Positions 17,160 through 26,204 of a stretch of DNA of 64,000 bases are shown in pieces. Source of the stretch: CALVLD01 sp964467585 (GTDB taxonomy: Bacteria; Bacillota; Clostridia; Christensenellales; CAG-138); NCBI GenBank assembly GCA_964467585.1, contig CAYXRF010000001.1, positions 124,001-188,000 of the forward strand, given 5' to 3'. The notes under the pieces were generated by a model. The model saw only the letters and a list, made by a program, of their open reading frames with translations. It had not been told where the DNA came from and did no database searches. A program made the position numbers and the translations under genes. How positions within the stretch are numbered: the first letter of the stretch is position 1; the number at the start of each line of letters is the position of its first letter.

Positions 17160-18758
17160 TTATCGCGAGGGACGATACTGCGCGATAATATGCTCGGCGG
17201 CGCGCATACCGTCAACAGCCGCGCTGACAATTCCGCCGGCATAACCTGCGCCCTCACCCACAGGATAAAGACCGCTCAAGCGAGTAGATTCTCCTGTTTC
17301 GCCTCTGACAATACGGACAGGGGAGCTTGTTCGGCTTTCAACTGCCGTCAACACCGCATCAGGCATATCAAATCCGCGAAGCTGACGTCCAAATGCTGAT
17401 AAGCCGTCCGCGATACCCTTGCTTATCACGGGAGGCAGACACTTGCGAATGTCACGCGGCACTGCCTGAGGCTTGTATGTGGGAGTAACCGCGGTGAACG
17501 GATGAGCGGTATCCCCGCTTAAAAAATCAGCAACGCGCATTGCGGGCGCGGAGAAGTCGCCGCCGCCCAAGCGGAATGCGGCACGCTCGAGCTTTTCCTG
17601 AAAAACAAGCCCGCAAAGGGGCTCACCGCCCAAATCAGAGGGATTTACCTGAACGATAATTCCGGAATTTGCATTCTCACCGTCACGCTTTGAAAAGCTC
17701 ATGCCGTTGGTAACGACCTCTCCGGCTGATGACGATGACGCGACTACAAACCCGCCCGGACACATGCAAAAAGTATAGACGCCTCGATTGCCTGTTTTTC
17801 CGGTTAATCGGTATTCAGCCGCACCAAGCCGCGGATGTCCCGCAAACTTGCCAAACTGAGCACGGTCAATAAAAGTCTGTGGGTGCTCGATCCTTGCGCC
17901 AACCGCGAAGGGCTTTGCGATTATCTCAACACCGCGTGCAATAAGCATCCTATATGTATCACGGGCTGCCTGCCCAAGAGCAAGCACAACGGCACAGCAT
18001 TCGATTTTTTCGCTGCCGTTAACTATAACACCCGATATGTTGCCGTCTGTTGAAATTATGTCGGTCATACAGGAGTTGAATCTAACCGTCGCTCCGGCAT
18101 TAATCAATGAGTCACGCAGATTGCGGACAACTGTTCGCAGAACATCGGTGCCGACATGGGGCTTAGCGTCAACGGATATAGAATGTGGGGCGCCATGCTG
18201 CACAAGCAGGTCAACGACAACCTCCGCACGAGAGTCCTTAATTCTTGTTGTCAGCTTGCCGTCAGAAAATGTTCCAGCACCGCCTTCACCGAACATTATG
18301 TTGCTCTCGGGATCGAGAATACCCTTGTTCCAAAAAAGATCAACATCCGCATGACGTTCCTCAATGGGCTTGCCTCGGTCAATTATCGTGACGGCATAGC
18401 CATGCGTTGCAAGCGTATAAGCGGCGAACAGCCCTGCGGGGCCTGCACCGACCACCACAACGGGCGATGACTGGGGAATGCTGCCAATGCAGGGGGCGAT
18501 CACGGGCTTTTCGGGAATACGCCCAATGTTTTTGGGAAGGTCGTCTGCAACGCGTCTTGCATCAGAGTCTGATATTTCAAAGGTTGCAGAGTAAATAATA
18601 CGAATGTCGTTCTTGTCACGCGCATCCAATGATGAGCGCACAACACGAACATTGTCTATCCTTTCGGAGGGAAGACGTGTTTCGGCAGATATAAGCAAAC
18701 GTATCGCCGATTCGTCGGCGTTAAATGGCAAATTCAGATTTGTGGCGACAAGCCGCAT
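17160..18758 (-). CDS. FAD-dependent dehydrogenase of the COG2509 type
   Basis: The 532-residue protein is a two-dinucleotide-binding flavoprotein. A small N-terminal domain of about 85 residues is followed by the FAD motif VVVGAGPAGLFAAY (Gly104-Gly109). Then come GEGGAGTFSDGKLTTR, ALGQAARDTYRML and a C-terminal FAD-contact motif LYPVGEGAGYAGGI. This matches the COG2509 group of uncharacterised FAD-dependent dehydrogenases. An AAAGAGG site precedes the ATG. It follows cdaR. The substrate is unknown. No membrane segment or signal peptide is seen, so it should be cytosolic. Confidence 0.85.
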   Translation of the reverse strand: MRLVATNLNLPFNADESAIRLLISAETRLPSERIDNVRVVRSSLDARDKNDIRIIYSATFEISDSDARRVADDLPKNIGRIPEKPVIAPCIGSIPQSSPVVVVGAGPAGLFAAYTLATHGYAVTIIDRGKPIEERHADVDLFWNKGILDPESNIMFGEGGAGTFSDGKLTTRIKDSRAEVVVDLLVQHGAPHSISVDAKPHVGTDVLRTVVRNLRDSLINAGATVRFNSCMTDIISTDGNISGVIVNGSEKIECCAVVLALGQAARDTYRMLIARGVEIIAKPFAVGARIEHPQTFIDRAQFGKFAGHPRLGAAEYRLTGKTGNRGVYTFCMCPGGFVVASSSSAGEVVTNGMSFSKRDGENANSGIIVQVNPSDLGGEPLCGLVFQEKLERAAFRLGGGDFSAPAMRVADFLSGDTAHPFTAVTPTYKPQAVPRDIRKCLPPVISKGIADGLSAFGRQLRGFDMPDAVLTAVESRTSSPVRIVRGETGESTRLSGLYPVGEGAGYAGGIVSAAVDGMRAAEHIIAQYRPSR

Positions 18759-18858
18759 ATAAACCTCTTTCTTTCTGCTTGTTCACAGGCATTAACCAAT
18801 GAACATAACGACGTCGGCAAAGATGCCAAATAATACTTTTGCGCAAACGCATAACGGC

Positions 18859-20274
18859 TTATGTCGGTCGGTTAATCGAAACGGTAACATCCACGGTAGC
18901 GGGCTTAATACTCACGTCCAACAGATCGGGATTATCAACCAGCAGCGCGCTGATATTGTCTCTTGCTATACGCCACTGAATGCTGATGTTTGTATAGGAG
19001 CTTCCGGATGTTTTACCCGTTACGTCAACCCAAAGGACTATGTCGCCGGACTGTATTTGATCAACATAGCGTGCGGGACCCGATATTATTACGGTTGCAC
19101 CGCCGTCAATATCGGAATCGACAGACGTCATGTCTGTTCCGCTGAATACGATCACATATGAAAAATTATCGTCCGCGCCTTCTACAACGATGGGAACCGC
19201 CTCAAATACAACGCTTGCCATACGTTCCTGAACGGTTATGTGAACAAGAACATTTGTATCGGAGCCGACAACGACGGCATCCGCGGGAATCCCAATGACG
19301 TCAAGATTGAAGTCGTATGAGCCAACGGCGGAAATATCGTTAACGCTTAAAGGTGCGGTCATAAGCCCGTCTATTGAATCAAGCACTTCCTGCTCCGCCG
19401 CCAAGCCGATGAACGAAGGCACAACGATCTGCTCAGCAATCTCTAAGTACTCATCCAAAATATCCAAATCGGTTATGTCGATTTTTATCTCATACTCACG
19501 ATATGGCAGCACTGTCATCAGCACAGTGACAGAGGGCAGACTTCCGATAAAGACGGAGGTGTCGGCGATTGTGTTGCCGTCGGCGTCAATAAGGGTTAAT
19601 GGATAAGAATCGTTGACAGATTTTATCAACCCATCAAGATTGATAATACACTCGGCACGTCTGACGACCGAAACATCAGCAAGAGGACCGGTCAAAACAT
19701 ACGAGCTTGACATAAGCACAGGGTCGTCATGCCAATAATTGGGATCGGGTTCTCCGCTGAAGGAGTAGCTGATGGGTATTGTTCGCGTGACAATATCATC
19801 AATCGTTACATCTATATGGGAAGGCTCAATGCTGACAATGCTGCCATTGCTGCACACGGCGCGAATCTCAAGGCTGAAGGGACCGGAATCGTGCACATCG
19901 TTAAGGTTGACGGTTGCCGTAATATCCTTAGCGGTCAGCTTTGTAACAACAGAAAGCGGGGCGGAAACGGTGACGGAGACGTCACTCAATATGTCGCTTA
20001 TGTTACCGCTTACAATAAGATTTCTTGCGGAAAGATCCGCTTCGCTGCCCGATTCAAAGCTAACGGTCACGTTGGTAAAGGTTTTTTCACGGGTAGGATT
20101 TTGAGACATCAAAACATATCCCCAAAGCAGCATTGCGCAAATCAGCGAAATGACGCCATACAGAATGCTCTTTGCCAACGGAGTTTTTATCCAAGGGGTC
20201 TTCTTAGCCGTGGGATCATTGCTTTGAGACGTCTGAGTCGCCTGAGGGTTCTGAGCTTTCTTTTCCGTTTCCAT
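18859..20274 (-). CDS. cdaR: CdaA regulatory protein CdaR (YbbR-like)
   Basis: CdaR is a membrane-anchored protein with extracytoplasmic YbbR repeats that binds and regulates the diadenylate cyclase CdaA. The protein has about 471 residues: a short cytoplasmic head, one membrane segment (SILYGVISLICAMLLWGYVL), then several YbbR domains of about 85 residues each to the end. I chose the ATG at 20274 because GGAAGGAGG lies 11 bases before it; an upstream extension to 20340 has no site. The start lies within the 3' end of cdaA, a 59-base overlap, which suggests coupled translation. Confidence 0.9.
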   Translation of the reverse strand: METEKKAQNPQATQTSQSNDPTAKKTPWIKTPLAKSILYGVISLICAMLLWGYVLMSQNPTREKTFTNVTVSFESGSEADLSARNLIVSGNISDILSDVSVTVSAPLSVVTKLTAKDITATVNLNDVHDSGPFSLEIRAVCSNGSIVSIEPSHIDVTIDDIVTRTIPISYSFSGEPDPNYWHDDPVLMSSSYVLTGPLADVSVVRRAECIINLDGLIKSVNDSYPLTLIDADGNTIADTSVFIGSLPSVTVLMTVLPYREYEIKIDITDLDILDEYLEIAEQIVVPSFIGLAAEQEVLDSIDGLMTAPLSVNDISAVGSYDFNLDVIGIPADAVVVGSDTNVLVHITVQERMASVVFEAVPIVVEGADDNFSYVIVFSGTDMTSVDSDIDGGATVIISGPARYVDQIQSGDIVLWVDVTGKTSGSSYTNISIQWRIARDNISALLVDNPDLLDVSIKPATVDVTVSINRPT

Positions 20275-21100
20275 CGTGCTTTGTCCTCCTTCCTCCAAAC
20301 AGCGTAAACGATTTTTCTTGCGTTGAACAGAATAATTCATTCAAAATGGTTTCAAGCGTGTCGTGATCTACATATCGCACAAGCTTTCCGTCGCGGGCGT
20401 AGGATATTACGCCTGTTTCTTCAGACACGACAATAGTAATACTGTCGGACACAAGTGAAATACCGAGGGACGCTCGATGCCTGGTGCCAAGCTCTTTTGA
20501 AATATTGGGATCGTCATAAAGGGGAAGAACGCACGCAGCGGCATATATGCGCCCGTCACGAATAATCACGGCGCCATCGTGCAGAGGTGTTTTCGGCTCA
20601 AATATATTTTCGATAAGACCATCCGATATAATCGCGTCTATCAGTGTGCCTGTGCCGACATAATCGCCAAGCTTTGTGTTGCGCTCAATGACTATAAGCG
20701 CACCGACCTTGCGGCGGGACATATTTTCAACCGCAAGCGTAAGCTGACGCACAATTTCAAAGGAGGGCGTTTCGCGCTGAACAAGGTTAAGCTTGAATCT
20801 GCCGATGCGTTCAAGCGCACGCCTGAGCTCCGGCTGAAAGAGCACAACAACGACCACAATACCGGAAATCAGGAAGGAACTTAATAAGTACCTTACGGTT
20901 ATCAGATTCAGCACATTACTGACCACAAGAACAACCAAAAGAACAGCAACGCCCTTTAGGACTTGATATGCCCTTGTGTTCGTCATAAATCGAATCAAAT
21001 AGTACAGAACAGTGGCGATTATCAGGATATCCAACAGATCAGCGATCCTGAATTCCATAAAGCCACTTTCTATTGCAGCAAGGATATCTGTCAGCGACAT
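20216..21100 (-). CDS. cdaA: Diadenylate cyclase CdaA
   Basis: CdaA makes the second messenger cyclic di-AMP from two ATP and controls potassium and osmolyte balance and cell wall processes. It has 294 residues. Three N-terminal membrane segments are visible (about residues 20-90), then a DAC domain with the catalytic LHDGAVII (Asp-Gly-Ala) and TRHRASLG motifs. The C-terminal tail (about 30 residues) is polar and rich in Ser, Glu and Lys. I chose the ATG at 21100, where the usual family N terminus begins; an in-frame extension to 21211 contains no recognisable sequence and lies in a hairpin-rich leader. Confidence 0.94.
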   Translation of the reverse strand: MSLTDILAAIESGFMEFRIADLLDILIIATVLYYLIRFMTNTRAYQVLKGVAVLLVVLVVSNVLNLITVRYLLSSFLISGIVVVVVLFQPELRRALERIGRFKLNLVQRETPSFEIVRQLTLAVENMSRRKVGALIVIERNTKLGDYVGTGTLIDAIISDGLIENIFEPKTPLHDGAVIIRDGRIYAAACVLPLYDDPNISKELGTRHRASLGISLVSDSITIVVSEETGVISYARDGKLVRYVDHDTLETILNELFCSTQEKSFTLFGGRRTKHDGNGKESSEPSGDSDVSKQ

Positions 21101-21120
21101 GTAACACACATCCCGCAACC

Positions 21121-21188
21121 AAGGGTTACGGAACCCCTTTCCCCCCGAAACATGGATGAGCGCAGGCGCACGGCGGCATTCGGGGAAA
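21121..21188 (-). promoter_or_regulatory. Hairpin-rich leader upstream of cdaA
   Basis: On the minus strand two base-paired elements lie just before the cdaA ATG. One is a small hairpin, AAGGGGTT with AACCCTT (21121-21139). The other pairs TTTCCCCGAA (from 21188) with TTTCGGGGGGAAA (21150-21138). Together they would form two stacked stems within the 5' untranslated region. They do not match a riboswitch class I can recall. Confidence 0.35.
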
Positions 21189-21293
21189 CCGCAGGAACGC
21201 GCAGATAACACTGCCCCAGGCTATCAACACATCCAATCACATATCATAATAACATATCTTCGCACAAAATTGAAGTCCTTAAAAATGAATAAT

Positions 21294-21321
21294 TTGAAAA
21301 AATAATGCGATATGATATAAT
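21294..21321 (+). promoter_or_regulatory. Promoter of the DUF3006 gene
   Basis: TTGAAA (21294-21299), 16 bases, TATAAT (21316-21321), with TGA before the -10 (extended -10). The ATG is 31 bases further on. Confidence 0.8.
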
Positions 21322-21351
21322 AGGTCACTATATCGAACGGAGATAACGATT

Positions 21352-21576
21352 ATGAGATACACAATAGACAGAATTGAAGGCGATTACGCCGTACTGACAG
21401 CCGATGATGAGAGCCAAACTGACATTCTGATTGCTTTGCTTCCTCCCGACATTGACGAGGGGAGCATACTTGATCAGGACGAGGATGGAGTGTTCACAGT
21501 CAATAAGCAGGCTGAGGAGGAACGGAGGGAGCGAATCGCACGAATTAAAAGCAAGCTTAGACGAAGAACGCTGTGA
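21352..21576 (+). CDS. DUF3006 domain protein
   Basis: A 74-residue soluble protein. The first 50 residues (YTIDRIEGDYAVL, then a short acidic loop and VNKQAEEERRERI) match the small DUF3006 family found across Firmicutes; the last 20 are strongly basic (KSKLRRRTL). DUF3006 proteins are predicted small beta-barrel proteins without a known function. An extended -10 promoter and a CGGAGA site precede the ATG. It is monocistronic and convergent with the CotH gene. The family call rests on overall pattern rather than one motif. Confidence 0.72.
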   Translation: MRYTIDRIEGDYAVLTADDESQTDILIALLPPDIDEGSILDQDEDGVFTVNKQAEEERRERIARIKSKLRRRTL

Positions 21577-21624
21577 TTCTGCTGGGCCGATCGATTGCCA
21601 AACGCATTGCCAAGCCAACACGTC

Positions 21625-23517
21625 TCAGCCGCTGCTTTTGAAAGCGCTTTTGCCGTTGCCGCATCTCGGTGAAGTGCGCAAGCATTTTGCGCTGCCGGTA
21701 ATATTGCATGACGTTTTGCGGCGGTGCATTTCATAGCGGCATATCGTCACGATAAGCATGACGTTATACGCGTTTACGATCAAAGCGTATATAACGGTGT
21801 AGAGAGGGATATCGGTTTTTGTTTCGGGCATAAGGCTGGGATTGTTCAGCCATTGCTCGTCAAGCCACGATATGCGCTGCTCAAGCCAAGTATAGAGCGC
21901 CTGTGTTGCGGTCACTGAGTCGGAGCCCCAGATCATATCGTTGTATTTTGCGGATGTGGATATGTAAGCAGCCTGTTCGTAAATCATATTGAACATATTT
22001 GGTATAAGCGTGCCGCGATATTCCGCGTAACGCTGCTTAACCGCAAGATAAAAGTCGGCATGGTCATGATAAAGCGTGTCAAACCATGGGCATGAGCTGT
22101 TTATCACCATGAAGCCTGTTGTCGTTGAGCCAAGAGGACAATCATAGCAATCGTTGTACATGCTTGCGTTGCTGTAATCGCAGTTGCCGTATGCAAGGTC
22201 AAAATCCCAAAGTGCAGTCATATAGAGCTTGTCGGAGCCGTCAAGCTTGTACATATAGCAGCTTGTTTTTAAATTGCCGTCAATATTCTTTGAAATCTCC
22301 TGCATTATCAAAAAATCAACCCAAGTATCAACGTCAACATAATCCAAATACGAATCGTCAGAGGTTGTGATTATCGCTTTGTGCGCTTCAAAAAGATAGG
22401 TTTCAAGATAGAGAAGCATTTCATCACAGAACGTATCGTTCTCAGGATCGGGAGCAACTACCGAAAAAACATCCTCGCTGATATTTGCTCGATAGGGGGA
22501 ATCAAACCAGTTTTCCGTTTGGATATTTACCTTAGGAAGGAGGTTCTTTTCAATCAGATAGCCACCGTCAATGTTAAATCGCGTAGCACATTTGATGTTG
22601 ACCTTGCTTTCCTCAATGTCTACACGCTCAACAAGCAGATATACGCCACAATAAATTCCGTTCATGTAAACATCGATGAACTCACACTTTGGCGTATATT
22701 CGATAGAGCTAAGCGACTGCCCGGTTTTGTATGTGATATAGTTGCGCAGCATAGAGCTGTCGTCATAGGCGGCAACTATGGCATATTTTTCGGTTGCAGG
22801 TATATCAAGCAGCGACGCAGCAGATTTAAGATTGATGGAGTAGGACTTTTTTGGACTTCTCCACGATGAGTTCCCACGTCCCTTTATGGAGACCCTGCCG
22901 TTATATTTGCCGCACGCAAAAACCTTTGAACCAAGCTCAAGCGAAATGCTTGCGGACTCCCAATTGTCTTTTGTTATGCTGTCAGTGGGAATATCCGTGG
23001 TTATCATCAGCTTTGGAAGCAAGTCTGCCGACGCAAGAATACGCAGACCTTCGAAATCAGATTTTAATACGGCAAGGTTTTCGGTAAACGTGTATGAAAA
23101 CGAAAAGTCTCCCAAGTCGTTAGTCGGCTGCACGATTGCCGATGGGTCGTCATCGAAAAAAAATGAATATTGAGGACAATACGAGTATCCGCGTGAGAAT
23201 CGCGCATACAACGTTAAAGTTTTTGTTTCGGCAGGAGTGAACGTATTGCCGTCCATTACGCCAAGAATTGAGGAATCGCTCTTTTCCCAATTGATGCTGA
23301 CGCCCCTGCCAACATAGGGCGAGAGGGTATAGGCGGAGACCTCAGCGTCGGCGTATGCGCATATAGGCAGCGGCAAGCCAAGCAAAAAAAACATTGCAAC
23401 AAAGCATACCGCAACAGCACGTCGTACTGCGCTGCGGCGAACGGAGGAAAATATGTTGACAGAGCCCCGCCTTGAAGCTGAGTTGAAACGCAATTCGCTC
23501 GTTTTCACGGTCATCAT
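21625..23517 (-). CDS. Secreted or membrane-anchored CotH kinase family protein
   Basis: About 630 residues. An N-terminal hydrophobic stretch (about residues 35-55, after a basic head) looks like a signal peptide or anchor. A domain of roughly 90 residues follows, then the CotH kinase-like fold: GRVSIKGRGNSSWRSPKKSY, EFIDVYMNGIYCGVYLLVER, and the metal motif WDFDLAYGN. CotH of Bacillus phosphorylates spore coat proteins; related proteins occur on cell surfaces of Clostridia. Near the C terminus a second hydrophobic segment (PLYTVIYALIVNAYNVMLIV) is followed by a short basic tail. The start is uncertain: no ribosome site precedes the tandem ATG. Confidence 0.82.
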   Translation of the reverse strand: MMTVKTSELRFNSASRRGSVNIFSSVRRSAVRRAVAVCFVAMFFLLGLPLPICAYADAEVSAYTLSPYVGRGVSINWEKSDSSILGVMDGNTFTPAETKTLTLYARFSRGYSYCPQYSFFFDDDPSAIVQPTNDLGDFSFSYTFTENLAVLKSDFEGLRILASADLLPKLMITTDIPTDSITKDNWESASISLELGSKVFACGKYNGRVSIKGRGNSSWRSPKKSYSINLKSAASLLDIPATEKYAIVAAYDDSSMLRNYITYKTGQSLSSIEYTPKCEFIDVYMNGIYCGVYLLVERVDIEESKVNIKCATRFNIDGGYLIEKNLLPKVNIQTENWFDSPYRANISEDVFSVVAPDPENDTFCDEMLLYLETYLFEAHKAIITTSDDSYLDYVDVDTWVDFLIMQEISKNIDGNLKTSCYMYKLDGSDKLYMTALWDFDLAYGNCDYSNASMYNDCYDCPLGSTTTGFMVINSSCPWFDTLYHDHADFYLAVKQRYAEYRGTLIPNMFNMIYEQAAYISTSAKYNDMIWGSDSVTATQALYTWLEQRISWLDEQWLNNPSLMPETKTDIPLYTVIYALIVNAYNVMLIVTICRYEMHRRKTSCNITGSAKCLRTSPRCGNGKSAFKSSG

Positions 23518-23594
23518 AATAACAGAAATGAAGGCACTTTGTCAATATAGCGTCATATATTAAATCACATATTCAGGGCAGGTAAATATATTCA

Positions 23595-23623
23595 ACATCT
23601 GTACTCAAATTGAGCACAGATGT
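23595..23623. promoter_or_regulatory. 29-base near-perfect palindrome upstream of the NrtR-pncB operon
   Basis: The site has arms ACATCTGT and ACAGATGT around a second symmetry ACTCAAATTGAGC. Only one symmetric pair and the central base break the dyad. It lies between the divergent CotH and NrtR-like genes and ends one base before the -35 of the NrtR promoter. It is a strong candidate operator, most simply for the adjacent NrtR-like protein. Confidence 0.75.
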
Positions 23624-23624
23624 G

Positions 23625-23653
23625 TTGACCAAAAGGAATCGCTATGGTATCAT
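23625..23653 (+). promoter_or_regulatory. Promoter of the NrtR-pncB operon
   Basis: TTGACC (23625-23630), a 17-base spacer, TATCAT (23648-23653). The NrtR-like ATG is 22 bases downstream. The palindrome at 23595-23623 abuts the -35. Confidence 0.75.
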
Positions 23654-23674
23654 CGCAATGCGGAGGTGAGGAAT

Positions 23675-24550
23675 ATGCACGATTATCGCAGCGACAGGAA
23701 CGAGAACGGCGAAAACCTTTCGGAATTTCTTGCCAAATATGATGCGGACAGGTATCGCCATCAATCAAACACAGTTGATATGGCAGTAATGACAGTGTCG
23801 GGCAAACAGCTTAAGCTCCTGCTGATAAAAAGACGCAACCACCCATTTATCGGGTGCTGGGCGACGCCCGGAGGCTTTGTTGAATATGGCGAAGATCTTG
23901 ACGCAGCCGCACTGAGAGAGCTTAAGGAAGAAACCGGTCTTGAGGACGGAATTTTCTTTAAGCAGCTTTACACATTCGGAAAAGCGGACAGAGATCCACG
24001 CACCTGTGTTATATCAACGGCATATCTGACACTTACGCCGGAGGAGAATATCAAGCATTCAACTGCCGGGGACGACGCCGCGGATGCGCTTTGGTTCACG
24101 GTGCTAAAGACTGTAGAGTGTGAAACAGAAGAAATGCGTGTTACACGTTTGTCTTTAAAAAATGCCGAGGCGGGGGAGACGATATGCTATCGAATAACCG
24201 AAACAGTTGTGGATAACTGGGTAAAGGTGAGGTCGGAGCTTATTGAAAGCGAATCAACCAACGAGCTTGCGGGGGATCACGTTAAGCTTGTGAACATGGC
24301 GGTAAGCGAGGTTCAGTCAAACGCGGCGTCAACCGGCATCATTTTTAACATGCTGCCTGAGGAATTTACTTTGGGGGAGATGCAGCGCGCATTCGAGGGC
24401 ATAATGGGCAGAAAAGCGCATCGAAACAATTTCAGACGCGATATAATGAAGATGCTTATACCAACGGGCAGAACCAAGCGATACTACAATCGTGACGTTG
24501 CGTTGTATCGTCCAAACCGTCTGTATGACCGCATGGACTGCGGTTTCTGA
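23675..24550 (+). CDS. NrtR-like regulator: Nudix domain plus winged helix
   Basis: This 291-residue protein has a Nudix domain (about 30-160) followed by a winged-helix region (about 215-290; LPEEFTLGEMQRAFEGIMGR and NFRRDIMKML). That is the architecture of NrtR, which senses ADP-ribose and represses NAD biosynthesis genes. The next gene is nicotinate phosphoribosyltransferase, a classic NrtR target. The Nudix box at residues 67-89 is intact (Gly67, Glu73, Arg81-Glu82-Leu83, Glu85-Glu86, Gly88-Leu89), so it may still hydrolyse ADP-ribose. I chose the ATG at 23675 with GGAGGTGAG before it. It may act at the palindrome upstream of its own gene. Confidence 0.85.
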   Translation: MHDYRSDRNENGENLSEFLAKYDADRYRHQSNTVDMAVMTVSGKQLKLLLIKRRNHPFIGCWATPGGFVEYGEDLDAAALRELKEETGLEDGIFFKQLYTFGKADRDPRTCVISTAYLTLTPEENIKHSTAGDDAADALWFTVLKTVECETEEMRVTRLSLKNAEAGETICYRITETVVDNWVKVRSELIESESTNELAGDHVKLVNMAVSEVQSNAASTGIIFNMLPEEFTLGEMQRAFEGIMGRKAHRNNFRRDIMKMLIPTGRTKRYYNRDVALYRPNRLYDRMDCGF

Positions 24551-24633
24551 TGTGCGGGGTGTTTTATGCAAAAAACTAACAGTTTATTATAAAAATCGAC
24601 TTAAGAGATGTTATGTTGCGGAAGGAGAAGCAA

Positions 24634-26151
24634 ATGTCAGACGTAAAGGTTATTCCCTATATTCCTGATGAGGATTATGACAATCCCGCTATGGTGGTGG
24701 ATTTCTACGAATTCACTATGTCTAATTGCCTGTTTTTGAACGGCTATAAGGACACAACAATGGTATTCGATATGTTCTTTCGCAAGAACCCAAACAACCT
24801 TGGATATTCAATCTCCGCGGGTCAGCAAAAGCTTACTCGTTTTCTTCTGGAATACCACTTTAATGAAAGGGATATTATCTATCTGCGGAGCAAGGGCATG
24901 AGCGAAGCGTTCTGCGAATATCTGCGTAATTACAGATGGCGGGGCAGCATGTACGCGCTTCCGGAAGGAACTGTCGCATATCCGTATGTTCCTATGGTGC
25001 GTATAGAGTGCGACATGGTCGGAGCGATTCTGATCGAAACCTATCTGCTTCAGACGATGAATTTTCACAGCCTCATTACAACAAAAGCAACGCGCATAGT
25101 CGGGCTTAACACCAATCACCCGCGAAACGTTATGGAATTTGGCACGCGCAGGGCGCAGGGCGAGTCAGCGGGCAACGATGGCGCATACGCGGCGGTTCTC
25201 GGCGGCTGTATCGGCACGGCAAATTGCCTTGCCGAGATGAAATACGGAGCGGAGGTTAAGGCGGTAGGTACAATAGCTCACAGCTTTATTGAGTTTTTCC
25301 CAAGCGAATACGAGGCGTTCAAGGCTTATGCGGACGCATATCCCACAAACGTCAGCTTGCTGCTGGATACCTACAACATATTTGGCAGCGGGCTTCCGAA
25401 TCTTATCAAGATTGATGATTATCTCATCGAAAAATATCCTAATGATACTAATCGCCGTGTGAAAAGCGCACGCATAGATTCGGGCGACCTTGCACGCGGC
25501 TACAAGCGCCTGCGCAAGGCGCTAAACGCCGTCGGCAAGGACTATATCAAGCTTGTGGCGTCAAATGGGCTTGATGAAAAAAAGATGGCGGATATGGAGC
25601 TTTACGAGCAGGCGAGGTTTGATTCATATGGCGTTGGTGAAAATCTGATAACATCATCCTCCGATCCTGTGTTCGGCGGCGTATACAAGCTTGTTGCGGT
25701 GATGAGCGAGGACGGAGACTACATTCCCAAAATGAAGTGCAGCGACACGGCAAGCAAGGCGATTATCCCCGGCAAAAAGATGGCATGGCGTATGTATGAC
25801 GAAAACGGTCAGGCGCAATGCGACATTCTTTCAATGGACGATGAGATAATTGAGGTTGGCAAGCCGATAACGGTTATCAACCTTGACCATGACGCATTTA
25901 AGCGCGAGATAACGCTTATTCCGACAAGCGTGAAGCGTATACTTGTTCCGTTTATCCAAAATGGGGAGCTTGTGCGCGAACTGCCTACAATTACCGAAAA
26001 ACGTGACTACATTGCAAGGCAGCTTGCACACGAAACATGGGAGAGCGAAATGCGCCCCGAATGTCCGCACAAGCATTATGTCAACATGACAAAAAAGGTT
26101 GCCGCAACCCGCGACAACCTTTACAGTGCGCTGCACGGCGGCACAATCTGA
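24634..26151 (+). CDS. pncB: Nicotinate phosphoribosyltransferase
   Basis: This enzyme joins nicotinate and PRPP to make nicotinate mononucleotide, the first step of the Preiss-Handler route to NAD. It has 505 residues. Typical motifs: VDFYEFTMSNCLF at the N terminus, EFGTRRAQG, GTIAHSFIEFFPSEYEAF, and the substrate-site SARIDSGDLARGYK, then YGVGENLITSSSDPVFGGVYK. I chose the ATG at 24634 (GGAAGGAG 6 bases before). It lies 83 bases after the NrtR-like gene, with which it should be co-transcribed. Confidence 0.95.
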   Translation: MSDVKVIPYIPDEDYDNPAMVVDFYEFTMSNCLFLNGYKDTTMVFDMFFRKNPNNLGYSISAGQQKLTRFLLEYHFNERDIIYLRSKGMSEAFCEYLRNYRWRGSMYALPEGTVAYPYVPMVRIECDMVGAILIETYLLQTMNFHSLITTKATRIVGLNTNHPRNVMEFGTRRAQGESAGNDGAYAAVLGGCIGTANCLAEMKYGAEVKAVGTIAHSFIEFFPSEYEAFKAYADAYPTNVSLLLDTYNIFGSGLPNLIKIDDYLIEKYPNDTNRRVKSARIDSGDLARGYKRLRKALNAVGKDYIKLVASNGLDEKKMADMELYEQARFDSYGVGENLITSSSDPVFGGVYKLVAVMSEDGDYIPKMKCSDTASKAIIPGKKMAWRMYDENGQAQCDILSMDDEIIEVGKPITVINLDHDAFKREITLIPTSVKRILVPFIQNGELVRELPTITEKRDYIARQLAHETWESEMRPECPHKHYVNMTKKVAATRDNLYSALHGGTI

Positions 26152-26204
26152 GCTGCGGCAGACACGTTATTATCAAAAGTGCGGAAAGACTGCAAGTTGG
26201 ATTG

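Noticed and set aside
21138..21188. c-di-AMP (ydaO-type) riboswitch before cdaA
   Set aside because: The hairpins do not show the conserved core I know for that class. I kept it only as an unnamed folded leader.
21100..21211. N-terminal extension of CdaA (37 residues)
   Set aside because: The extension has no family-like sequence and lies in a hairpin-rich stretch. The usual start is at 21100.
23516..23545. TTGACA-18-TATTAT promoter for the CotH gene
   Set aside because: The -10 would overlap the first ATG, leaving that start untranscribed. Possible with a later GTG start, but too weak to list as a feature.
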